A stretch of DNA of 64,000 bases from Ditylenchus dipsaci (taxonomy: Eukaryota > Nematoda > Chromadorea > Rhabditida > Anguinidae), in the NCBI GenBank assembly GCA_004194705.1, contig SADC01000348.1, positions 62,001 to 126,000 of the forward strand, in the 5' to 3' direction. Both the position numbers and the translations under genes were made by a program. Position 1 is the stretch's first letter; every line of letters starts with the position of its first letter. This document shows, in pieces, positions 56,305 through 64,000 of the stretch. The notes beneath the pieces are model-generated. The model was not told the DNA's origin, searched no databases, and saw nothing but the letters and a program-made list of their open reading frames with translations.

Positions 56305-56337
56305 GAACATTGTCGCGCCGAAGGCGCGACAATGTTC
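56305..56337. repeat. Perfect 15-bp stem hairpin with 3-base loop
   Basis: GAACATTGTCGCGCC, loop GAA, GGCGCGACAATGTTC. It is notably GC-rich for this AT-rich setting, and perfect over 15 pairs, inside the pogo-like element. Confidence 0.7.
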
Positions 56338-56440
56338 AACTGATTTTATTTCGGGATGGCTACTTTATATAACATAACCTCTATATAACATAAGTTTTTT
56401 GGCGGTCCCTTGAATTATGTTATATAGAGGTTCGACTATA

Positions 56441-57594
56441 GTATGCATAAATTATTTCGTGTTTTCTCCTCCTTTGTCCTTCTTCATTCTTTTTTCTGCT
56501 TCTTCTAAGATATGGCCAGCGCAAATATAACAAAATTAGTAAATCAATGATAAGGGGAGCGAAAAAGAAACAAAGCTGTATTTTCAAAATTTGGCTATTG
56601 CTGAAAACTCAAAAATTTACCAATCGCAATAACTTTTTGACCACATTTTTGCATAAAACCGGTGGTTTTACACTTATCTAGACACTTTCAGAAAAAACCA
56701 AAAAAAATTTCGAAAAAAATAACTCGGGCAAAAAATGGGTGAAGTATAAGGCTGGGAGCTTGTGTGGTTAGTTTGTGGAATGAGAGCAGCTGACATGCTT
56801 CACCATCATCAGAGTTGCTGTAATATATAATGGTCTTTCGAGAAGCTGAGCCAATCACTTCACCTTCTTTTTGGTTTAGTTGGATCTGAGCGATTCAGCC
56901 GATCGCACCGGAATTTCTGATCCACCCAATCGAATTTTTGCGAAATTGTACATCCCCCCTTCAGCCAACCCCGAAAAAAAAAACTTCAGTGGCTTCTGGC
57001 CGCTTCGGGGTGGGATTATGAGCGATCCAAGTCCTTTGACTTTGAAATTGGATTCCCGCAAAATTTACTGCAGTATTTCACTAAAAACTCAAATTTGACG
57101 GAGTAAATGAATATTTTGCTCAAAATTCAAATTTGACGTGGTAAAAAATAAATTTGACGGGGTGAATGAATATTTTGACGGGGAAAGTACTTACAGCCAT
57201 ATCAATTTACTTGGTCACTTAATATTTACGAATTTTAATGTTAGTATCGTAATTTTTTTATCATTTTCCATTTGTGCACCAGCTCCGTTAACTCGTTCTA
57301 TTAGTTTTCGATTTAGAAATCAATAAAGGGAGCAAAGTACCAATTTTGAGTGGCACCAAAGTTGCATATCCCAATTGGTTTGTTGCTAAAGTTCATAAAT
57401 TACTTTAACAAAACAATCTTTTTCAAGTCAATCAAATCACTCCGCATTATTATTTGGTAATTTTTTTCATTATCAGAAAAGCAAATCTTAAAAAAGATGC
57501 TATTAATGTCCTAGCTTTTTTTCACTCAAGAACAGTTGCTCAAACTAAAATGCGTGAATAATTTGCTACAAGAATGTATTATTAACCATTTTCT
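56441..57594. other. Spacer with a dispersed-repeat copy
   Basis: 56875-57190 repeats the block at 54100-54430 (GATCTGAGCGATTCAGCCGA, CGGGGTGGGATTATGAGCG, AAATTTGACGGGGTGAATG). No gene was recognised. Confidence 0.45.
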
Positions 57595-58149
57595 TTGTCT
57601 CCTTTTGTGCTGTTGCCTGTACTACGCGTCAAAGACGGTCACTATGACATTAAGACTAAACTCCGAGGAATAGTTCAGCATGGAGATACTTCGCTTCTGA
57701 ACAACTCTAAATATTTGCGGTTTAAAGATACCACAATTCATTTTACGCCACGTAACTTAGACTTGGATATTTTCAATGAAATCAAACACATCTGGTCAGG
57801 TCAGTACCTGACTATCTATTTTCCATGTCATTTGCCGACAGATTTTTTCCACAATGTGCTAACTACATTTGCTCCAGAGAATAATATTCCACTCAAAAAA
57901 CTTACTTTAAAATCAACGAACGGAAAAGCCCCTGATTGGCCTGTTTCTCTTTGCTATCCTTTGATTTTTCTTTGCAACGAGTTGGCAATGCTTCAGTTTC
58001 TAATTGAGCCTGTAAGAATTGTGGAATATTTGCACTCTGATGATAAATCGTCAAAGAATGTCACATATATAAGTACATTACTTAAAGAAGAGAAGGCAAT
58101 TGAAACTGTACACATGATAAAACAGGTTTTTAGTCTTTTACATTATTAA
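57595..58149 (+). CDS. Unknown protein, 184-codon open exon
   Basis: This is the longest non-repetitive open frame in the window. It has no ATG near its start, so it is probably a 3'-terminal exon entered by splicing; an acceptor is possible at GCGTCAAAG near 57634. The composition is that of a folded globular protein with alternating hydrophobic strands: YLRFKDTTIHFTPRNLDLD, HIWSGQYLTIYFPCHLPTDF, PLKKLTLKSTNGKAPDW, then a helical end EEKAIETVHMIKQVFSLL. The layout vaguely recalls the C-terminal ligand regions of nematode F-box proteins, but I cannot confirm that. No signal peptide or membrane segment is evident. A fold-back begins right after the stop. Confidence 0.55.
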   Translation: MSPFVLLPVLRVKDGHYDIKTKLRGIVQHGDTSLLNNSKYLRFKDTTIHFTPRNLDLDIFNEIKHIWSGQYLTIYFPCHLPTDFFHNVLTTFAPENNIPLKKLTLKSTNGKAPDWPVSLCYPLIFLCNELAMLQFLIEPVRIVEYLHSDDKSSKNVTYISTLLKEEKAIETVHMIKQVFSLLHY

Positions 58150-58606
58150 AAGAGAATTTCTGTAACTTTGTCGTTTAATCAAGGCCACCTTGACCCGTCA
58201 GAAAATGAGAAATTTTTTGTTTAGGCTTGAATGACAGCCGACGATGTGCTGAGTAGGATAGCATTGGATTGGACCACTTTTTCTTGGTAATTCAACGAGC
58301 TGTGGAATCCCTAAGTTCGGTACTCAGAAAAAGCATTACCTTCTCAAAACAGTTCATACTCGATCAAAAAATTAAATGATTCATAGTCATTTAAATGAAA
58401 AATGAGTTAAAGTACAAAATTGTTGATACTGTTGAATTTTTTTTGCAAAAATGTGTTTTTTCAAAAAAATCAGCATCGTTCGAACACTTTTCTCCAAAAA
58501 AACGGCATAAAAATCGAAATCGGCCTGCACCCTACTTAATTCTAGTGCATCAGACAGAAAATTTTATTTTGCGTTTTTCTGACAAAACCTTTCCTGAAAA
58601 AAGCTA
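58150..58606. repeat. Left arm of a 2.4-kb nested fold-back
   Basis: AAAGAGAATTTCTGTAACTTTG near 58147 and blocks such as AAATCAGCATCGTTCG and CGGCATAAAAATCG are inverted at 60187-60585 (CAAAGTTACAGAACTTCTCTTT, AATGCTGATTTTTTG). The arms have diverged, indicating an older insertion into which younger elements landed. Confidence 0.5.
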
Positions 58607-58995
58607 GGAGAGGCAAGACGAAATATGCGTTTGACCTTTGCTAGTCATCCGAACTGCTTTCAGATTTTCAACGTGAAATTAAAATCTGATACTCTGACAT
58701 TGGATTCGTGATCAGCTTATCAAACTTGCATTCAAAATTACTCTTAGAGTGTATTTTAAACGTCATATTACAAATTCCTCTCAGGACAATAAAAATTTGA
58801 CTTTTTTAAAATTTTATTGTCTTGAGAGGAATTCTAAATCTGACGTTCAAAGTAGACTTTTAAGAATGATTTCAAAAGCAAATGAGATACGCTGATCTTA
58901 AATCCGTTGTCAGGATTTCAGGTTTGCTCAGTAAAAAAATAAACGTTTAAAATCTGAAAAGAGTTATACAAGTAGCAAGCTTCAAAAGCCTTTGC
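58607..58995. mobile_element. Fold-back MITE, GGAGAGGCAAGACG ends
   Basis: The left end is GGAGAGGCAAGACGAAATAT and the right end GCCGTCTTGCCTCCC. The inner arms share AAATCTGA blocks and CTCTCAGGACAATAAAAATT with its complement. It is nested in the larger fold-back. The target duplication is unclear. Confidence 0.55.
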
Positions 58996-59081
58996 CGTCT
59001 TGCCTCCCTAACTTGTTTTGAAAATGTTTTTTCAGTGAGATGCAAACTTTAATTCTCATTCTGATGCACTGAGGTTTAGAA

Positions 59082-60177
59082 GGCTGTAGGAAGTTTCGTA
59101 ACAAGACAATTTCGTAAGAGCGAACTTTCGTAAGAACGAACTTTCGTAAGAAACATTTTCATAAGAAACAGTTTCGTAACAGCGAAAATTCGTAAGAAAC
59201 TTTTTCGTAACAGCGAATTTTCGTAAGGAATTTTTTCGTAACAGCGAATTTTCGTAACGAATTTCTTTCGTAAGAGGAAATCATCGAAATTTTTTTCACT
59301 TTTAATCAATTTTTTTAATCCAGGATGTCATCTGATTCGTTAATTTTGACCTTTCTGTCACTCTTCGACAGCTTGTACAGTTAACTACCGTATATTCTCT
59401 ATTAGAAGGCCCGGGCCTTCTATTTTTCAACCCTAAAAAAGTCGGAAAAAAATATTTCGATTTTGAGATTTTTGGGTGCTCAACTAAAATTTTAAAAGTG
59501 GAATCAGGTGAGCTCGTGCTAACTAAGAAAACGCGAAAAACAGATTTGCGAATTTCTTTTTCTATGCTGATATATAGGTCCTCAAGGGGGGCCTTCTATT
59601 AGAGAGGGGCCTTCTATTAGAGAGGGGCTTTCTAATCGAGAATATACGGTATATGAATATTAATAGTAAAAGGACAAAAGTTGGTAATCATAGGTTATAT
59701 GACTAAAATTTGGATTACTGAGTTGATCCCCAGACTTTTCATCCGTTAGGAGACCAGCTGAAATACCCAAAAGCGTGGAGAAAGACTCTGAGCTAGGATT
59801 CATATATTATGTACTACACATAGCTCATCACTATCAGTGGCATGAATGGTGCAGTAGGTAAGTTGATGGGATGAGTTTTTTTCACCGTCGGTTCGATTCC
59901 ACCCTCTGACTGTTTTATTTTTTCTTGACTATTTCTGGTCAAAACATCACAGAAATTATAAGAAACATCAAGGGATGATTAAAAAGCAAAAAAAGCCACT
60001 TAACATATCACTAATGTTACTGAAAAGCGCGTTACGAAAGAGTTTGTTACGAAAACTCGCTGTTACGAAAAAGTTTCTTACGAAAATTCGCTTTTACGAA
60101 AAAAATTTCTTACGAAAGTTCGCTTTTACGAAAATTCGCTCTTACGAAATTGTCTCGTTACGAAACTTCCTACAGCC
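59082..60177. mobile_element. GG-ended fold-back with TTTCGTAAGAGCGAA tandem arms
   Basis: The ends GGCTGTAGGAAGTTTCGTAA and TTACGAAACTTCCTACAGCC are complements. The flanks GTTTAGAA (59074-59081 and 60178-60185) are identical. Each arm has about ten units of TTTCGTAAGAACGAAC. The interior carries the MITE at 59387-59651. No transposase frame. Confidence 0.85.
59387..59651. mobile_element. TACCGTATATT-type MITE nested in the fold-back
   Basis: The left end is TACCGTATATTCTCTATTAG and the right end CTAATCGAGAATATACGGTA. Internal GGCCTTCTATTAGAGAGG repeats resemble those of 17195-17359. It lies wholly inside 59082-60177. Confidence 0.7.
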
Positions 60178-60589
60178 GTTTAGAAGAGTGCAGGTCGATT
60201 TCCGATTTTTTATGCCAGTTTCGAAAAATGCTGATTTTTTGAAAAAATACACTTTTCGCTAAAATTTTCAACATACTAGAGGATTTATGCTTGTTAGAAA
60301 AAACAACTCATTTTGCGTTGAGTAAGCGTTTAGACGACTATGAATCATTGATTTTTTTTATCGAGTATGAACTGTTTCAAGAAATGTACTGGTTTTTCTG
60401 AGTACCAAACTTCGGCAGGCCACAGCTCGGTGAATTACCAAAAAAATGGTCGAGAAAAGTGGTCGAATTCAATGCTATCCTACTCAGCACATTGTATGCT
60501 GTCATTTGAGCTCCAGCACTTAATTCCGCATTTTTTGAGGGGTCCGAAAAAATAACAAAGTTACAGAACTTCTCTTTTAAAGTTAATCT

Positions 60590-62045
60590 TCACTTTTCAG
60601 CGTTTTATGAAAGCAACTAAAGCATGCTCTTTTAAATTTATTATTAGTTTTTGTTCATTCTATTACAAACCAGAAGACAGAATTATAAACAAAACAACCA
60701 ATGAATATTTATTAATCATAAAAGATAAAATGGTGATAATTGTAACAAGAGATAAGATTGTTTAGCTGAAAAAAACTCAATAACACGTATTTTCATTACA
60801 TTCCTGAAAATTTATGCTCAATCCACACCAGACGTTCAGAAAGTTCCCTACCTTTTTTGAAGCAGTTGGTTAGGCACTTTATCTTTCCCAAAAAATGTCT
60901 AATAGCGATAATGATCTGTTAATCGACCCCTCTCTCAAAATCAACCCACAACAAAGCTTTATCTCAGCTTAGAAAAATAATTTTAAAAATTTGTTTTTTA
61001 ATTGTTTTCTTCTTGATTACTAAAATTTAACCTGATTCTATTTTTCAGATTTTGCTTGAGCACAGAAAATTCTTGAAATTGACCCAAATTTTTTCCGACA
61101 GTTTTGAGCTTGGAATATGATTAAGCGAGGTAGATTAACAGAGCATCAGCGGTATATAATTTTGTAGCCCTGAATCTAATTTTGCGTGATTGATAATCGT
61201 ATAGAGAAATAGGACAATTGTTCGGCCTTTTTTCTGGCTGTCAAAAATTGGACAAAAAGAATTAAAGAAAAAAGTTACGCTAATACCGAGTTCATTTTAA
61301 TGTAAAGCAAAAAGTTTAAGTTAGTTCGGGGCTCGACTGTAGAGCGTGCTTTTCAGTTGATTAACATGATAGTCGACCTATAAAATTCAGAGTCCATTAT
61401 ATAGAGCTGTGCGTCACATAGAATTCTGTTCTATCGAGCGTCGACTGTATTTAGAACAATTTTTCGAAGTAGATTTAGTGCCTAATCAGCTGCTTTAAAA
61501 AAATCAGCAACTTTTTGAACACCTGGTATTTTTATATTTTGCAATAAAAGTATTATGTTATGAATAGTGATTTTTACACATAGACATTATATGCAAATAA
61601 TTTTCATGGAAAACACTCTATTTTTTATTTACAATTTTTTAGCATTATCGATAAAAAAAACATTTTTTTTATGATTACTTTCTAAACATGATCTGTGTGA
61701 AAAATTATCAACAAATAGCTGCTTCAAATATGCATAGAAAAGCTAAATACGCTGCACGGTGATTAGGTGATGGAAGTTTCATAGTCTTAATTTCTGTTAA
61801 TGAAGGACATGCCCACGCTAATTGAAGGTGGTGCCCGGAATTTCAAAATAATTTCCTTACCATTGATTCTCTGTGCAGATTTTTCAACTTGGTTTTTCAC
61901 AAAGAAAGGCCTAGAATTAAATTTTAGGTTTGGTTTTATTAGACATCAAGTTGAATATTTAGTACAGAAGTTCAATGATTAGGAAAAAATTTGAATTGTA
62001 GGGCACCACCTCTTATAAGCGTCAAATTGACAAACCAAATCGTAA
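60590..62045. other. AT-rich interval with one small pogo-like MITE
   Basis: About 61328-61449 has the inverted ends GGGCTCGACTGTAGAG and CGAGCGTCGACTGTA around a short interior. No gene was recognised in the rest. Confidence 0.4.
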
Positions 62046-62049
62046 AAAA

Positions 62050-62125
62050 TATGCACTGTATCGAGAGTTACACTATATTGAGAGTGCACTATATTGAGAG
62101 TGCACTATATTGAGAGTGGATGGTA
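62050..62125. repeat. Tandem repeat, unit TTGAGAGTGCACTATA
   Basis: Four units (ACTATATTGAGAGTGC and variants) are made of a pogo-like terminal motif, like the array at 4982-5110. Confidence 0.5.
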
Positions 62126-62618
62126 TATAAAAAGCACTGAATTAAATGTCCCTTTTTGACAAAAATTAACCAAATTGACCAAATTGTGATTTTTTTTGCA
62201 AATGTACTTTTTTCAAAGTTCTGGCCTTTTTTATGCGGACTTTTAAAAATTATTCAAGCAGCTCTTATTTGTGAATAGAAGCCCACTCTTCATACCAACA
62301 TACAAAGTAGAAGTATTATTGCTTTCTGAAAGCAGGTCAACTTTAGAAAGAAAATGAAAAATTAAGCCTAGAAGACCGGAAGACAACTATTTTGAGAAAA
62401 TGCTATGCGCCACTATCAGCAGGCACTTCGAGAAACACAACGAAATTAGCAATCAATAAACTTTTCAACTTGCTTGACCATCGAAGCTTTCTGGTTTTTA
62501 TTTCAGTAGAAATAATAATAAGTTTCGCTGACTCAGCTGCAATCATGTAAATAAGCAGTAACTTTCGAACTTGGAGGTTTTAAACAAGTAAAGTGCCGTG
62601 ATTTATTAGTTCTAGCTA

Positions 62619-62705
62619 GGGTTGGGCAAATTACCGCTATTTTTTTCCCCGGTATTAATACCGTATGAATACCGGAAACCGGTATTTTTCGGTATTTTGT
62701 TACCA
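62619..62705. repeat. Isolated hAT-like terminus
   Basis: TAGGGTTGGGCAAATTACCG, followed by CCGGTATTAATACCG and CGGTATTTTTCGGTATTTT repeats. It has the same TAGGGTTG start as the two complete hAT MITEs. The opposite end is not in the window or is lost. Confidence 0.5.
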
Positions 62706-62844
62706 AATGGTTAAGAGGGGGGTTAAGACATAAAAGTGAAAAACAGTAATTTTTTTATTTTTTCGGACGATACACTATTTGTGCATACTATTCGCATACT
62801 ATCATATGCTATCTGCGTATACGTATATCACCTGCCTCTGCAAC

Positions 62845-62910
62845 AAAAATTCAATACTACTAAATAATTTTGACTGTCTTTTTCGCAGTATTCTAAGTAG
62901 CCATTCATAT
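62845..62910 (+). pseudogene. Relic of a four-cysteine peptide first exon
   Basis: CAATACTACTAAATAATTTT and CAGTATTCTAAGTAGCCA align with exon 1 of 49448-49533. The ATG has become ATT and stops are present. No second exon was found. Confidence 0.5.
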
Positions 62911-62954
62911 TCAGTTATAATATATATTTTATATAAAAATGTTATATAACAGTT

Positions 62955-63085
62955 ATTTAAAATTGACCCACTTTTTGAAGACTTCTCTTATGCAAATTAC
63001 CACTCATTTTGTAGCTAGTGAGATAAGCTACAAAATAGATGGTAATTTGCCCGAGAGCGATCTTCAAAAGTGGGTCAAAAACACA
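62955..63085. repeat. Palindrome with GTAGCTAGTGAGATAAGCTAC core
   Basis: The arms TTGACCCACTTTTTGAAGA and TCTTCAAAAGTGGGTCAA enclose inner arms GCAAATTACCA and TGGTAATTTGC. A short open frame across it is incidental. Confidence 0.5.
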
Positions 63086-63228
63086 ATGCCACAAACCCAT
63101 TTTTTGAATTTAGGGGGGTCTTAGAGGATTTACGGTGTCATTTATGTCATTTTTAAGTAAAAAGATTTTACTAGGAACAATAGCAAACACCAACAGACAA
63201 ACTTTATTAAAAACACCGAGCCAACAAG

Positions 63229-63424
63229 CTACTTTTCTTCGAACAAAATATCCTCATCAGATAACACATTTTTAACAAAATCAGATACTTCGTTTGCGTT
63301 TTCCTCGATATCTTCTTCTTCCGTTGCATCGTCACAGCTTGATTTCTTGAATAGATTCTTGTGCTTCAACATCAGGTTGTGCTTGATTGATGTGAGCTTC
63401 AAGTCCATCTCCATATCGAGACTA
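63229..63424 (-). CDS. Putative last exon with acidic C-terminus
   Basis: A consensus acceptor (TTTTCTTTTAG) precedes the frame. The exon reads DMEMDLKLTSIKHNLMLKHK, then an acidic end EEEDIEENANEVSDFVKNVL and a stop at 63229. A minus-strand AATAAA lies about 25 bases after the stop. The upstream exons are uncertain. It could be an alternative end of the gene whose exons lie at 63706-63910 or a separate gene. No family is recognised. Confidence 0.45.
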
Positions 63425-63705
63425 AAAGAAAAACTCATCAAAGATCGACAACCAAGCGTCAGTCTGATCTTCTTAGCATCAAGCTGACTCAAGCTGGATT
63501 TTCAGTAATTGGTTTAAATTCGTAAGTCACTGTATAATTTCTCAACTTTTAAATATTATTTAATTATAGGATCGTACTCTGAAGCAAAGGTATGATGCCA
63601 GATTCAAGTTTATTCATGGTGTTTACGAAATTATTGTCTGCACCGATTCGGGAGCTAAAGTTCATAATTTTGCTGGCGTTGAACATCGACAACGACCCAA
63701 AAAGC

Positions 63706-63910
63706 CTACCGATTTCGAATGGATTGCAGAGCAAAAAGACCTGGGGCAGTAGTTATTTTTTGGCTTCTTTCGGCTTTTCGGAGGCATGTCCACGGTTCGA
63801 AGCCGAGCAGAACTTACAGATGGCCTCGACTGATTTTTTGCCTGCGACAAGCTCTTGCACATTTTCGAAAAACTTCCAGCACCAGTGCTTAGGTTCGCAC
63901 CGTAATGAGC
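63706..63910 (-). CDS. Last two exons of an unknown minus-strand gene
   Basis: Exon 63910-63818 follows a TTTTTTTTCAG acceptor and reads HWCWKFFENVQELVAGKKSV, ending at a perfect GTAAGT donor. Exon 63740-63706 continues in phase (LFALQSIRNR) to a stop at 63706. AATAAA lies about 95 bases downstream. The first part of the gene lies beyond the right edge or in exons near it. The product is not recognised. Confidence 0.45.
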
Positions 63911-64000
63911 CTGAAAAAAAACACGTTTAAAGAAACACATAAAACTGCAATTCAAGAAGAAAACAGTTTTTTTAACTGACACGAAACTTATGAAGGCTCT

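Larger units (their letters stand above)
55842..56440. mobile_element. Pogo-like element with a coding relic
   Basis: The left end is TACAGTCGAACCTGTCTATA and the right end TATATAGAGGTTCGACTATA, both at TA. Internal copies of CTATATAACATAA lie near each end. It encloses a plus-strand frame at 55995-56165 and a perfect hairpin at 56305-56337. A piece of TACCGTATATTCTCTAAT-type sequence (55892-55980) is inserted near the left end. Confidence 0.65.

Noticed and set aside
63818..63910. BED-type zinc finger (WKFF followed by CKFC)
   Set aside because: A perfect GTAAGT donor lies exactly at the apparent CK codons, so the second half of the would-be finger is probably intron.
1..64000. tRNA, rRNA or riboswitch genes
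   Set aside because: No cloverleaf with conserved T-loop sequence or rRNA core motif was recognised by eye; a dedicated covariance-model scan would be needed to exclude them.

Overview
This is a eukaryotic, intron-containing, AT-rich window from an invertebrate, most likely a nematode. Reasons: two genes with the coiled-coil + MATH + BTB + BACK layout of the nematode BATH family; short GT-AG introns (50-60 bp in the compact genes); and five genes with a strong splice acceptor within 2-12 bases of the start codon, which suggests spliced-leader trans-splicing. The species cannot be fixed from the sequence; its heavy repeat load would suit an enoplean nematode, but that is a guess.

Genes: a 4-Cys secreted peptide (3682-3941, minus); a second Cys-rich secreted peptide (5250-6040, plus); BATH gene 1 (8719-11742); three paralogous 8-Cys secreted peptides (18037-18321, 27995-28287, 41510-41802, all minus); a Drp1-type dynamin (20085-25877, plus); a MULE transposase with a FLYWCH finger (29571-30907); a ribosomal protein L11 gene with broken frame (31818-32550); BATH gene 2 (35369-37363); an intact four-exon membrane/coiled-coil gene (43575-44377, minus); a duplicated 4-Cys peptide gene (49448-49723 and a broken copy at 52061-52336); a piggyBac fragment (about 54820-55760, minus); a 184-residue unknown (57595-58149); and gene ends on the minus strand at the right edge (63229-63910).

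Two segmental duplications shape the window: the dynamin 3' end plus the Cys-rich peptide gene (about 25690-28560) recurs at 39735-42060, and 48390-50440 recurs at about 51005-54110. Each copy carries different insertions, so one copy often supplies the empty site of the other.

Most of the rest is inverted-repeat transposon sequence, nested several deep. Four groups can be told apart by ends and target duplications: (1) hAT-like elements (ends CAGGG/CAGTG/TAGGGTTG, 8-bp duplications); (2) TA-flanked pogo/Tigger-like elements ending TACAGTC; (3) TA-flanked palindromes ending TACCGTATTT; (4) the most striking, fold-back elements that start with GG, have 8-9 bp duplications and arms built of short tandem repeats, one of which (29343-31265) encodes a MULE transposase. 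The conserved genes carry several single-base frame breaks, whereas some small genes are clean, so either consensus errors or gene decay must be considered for each.
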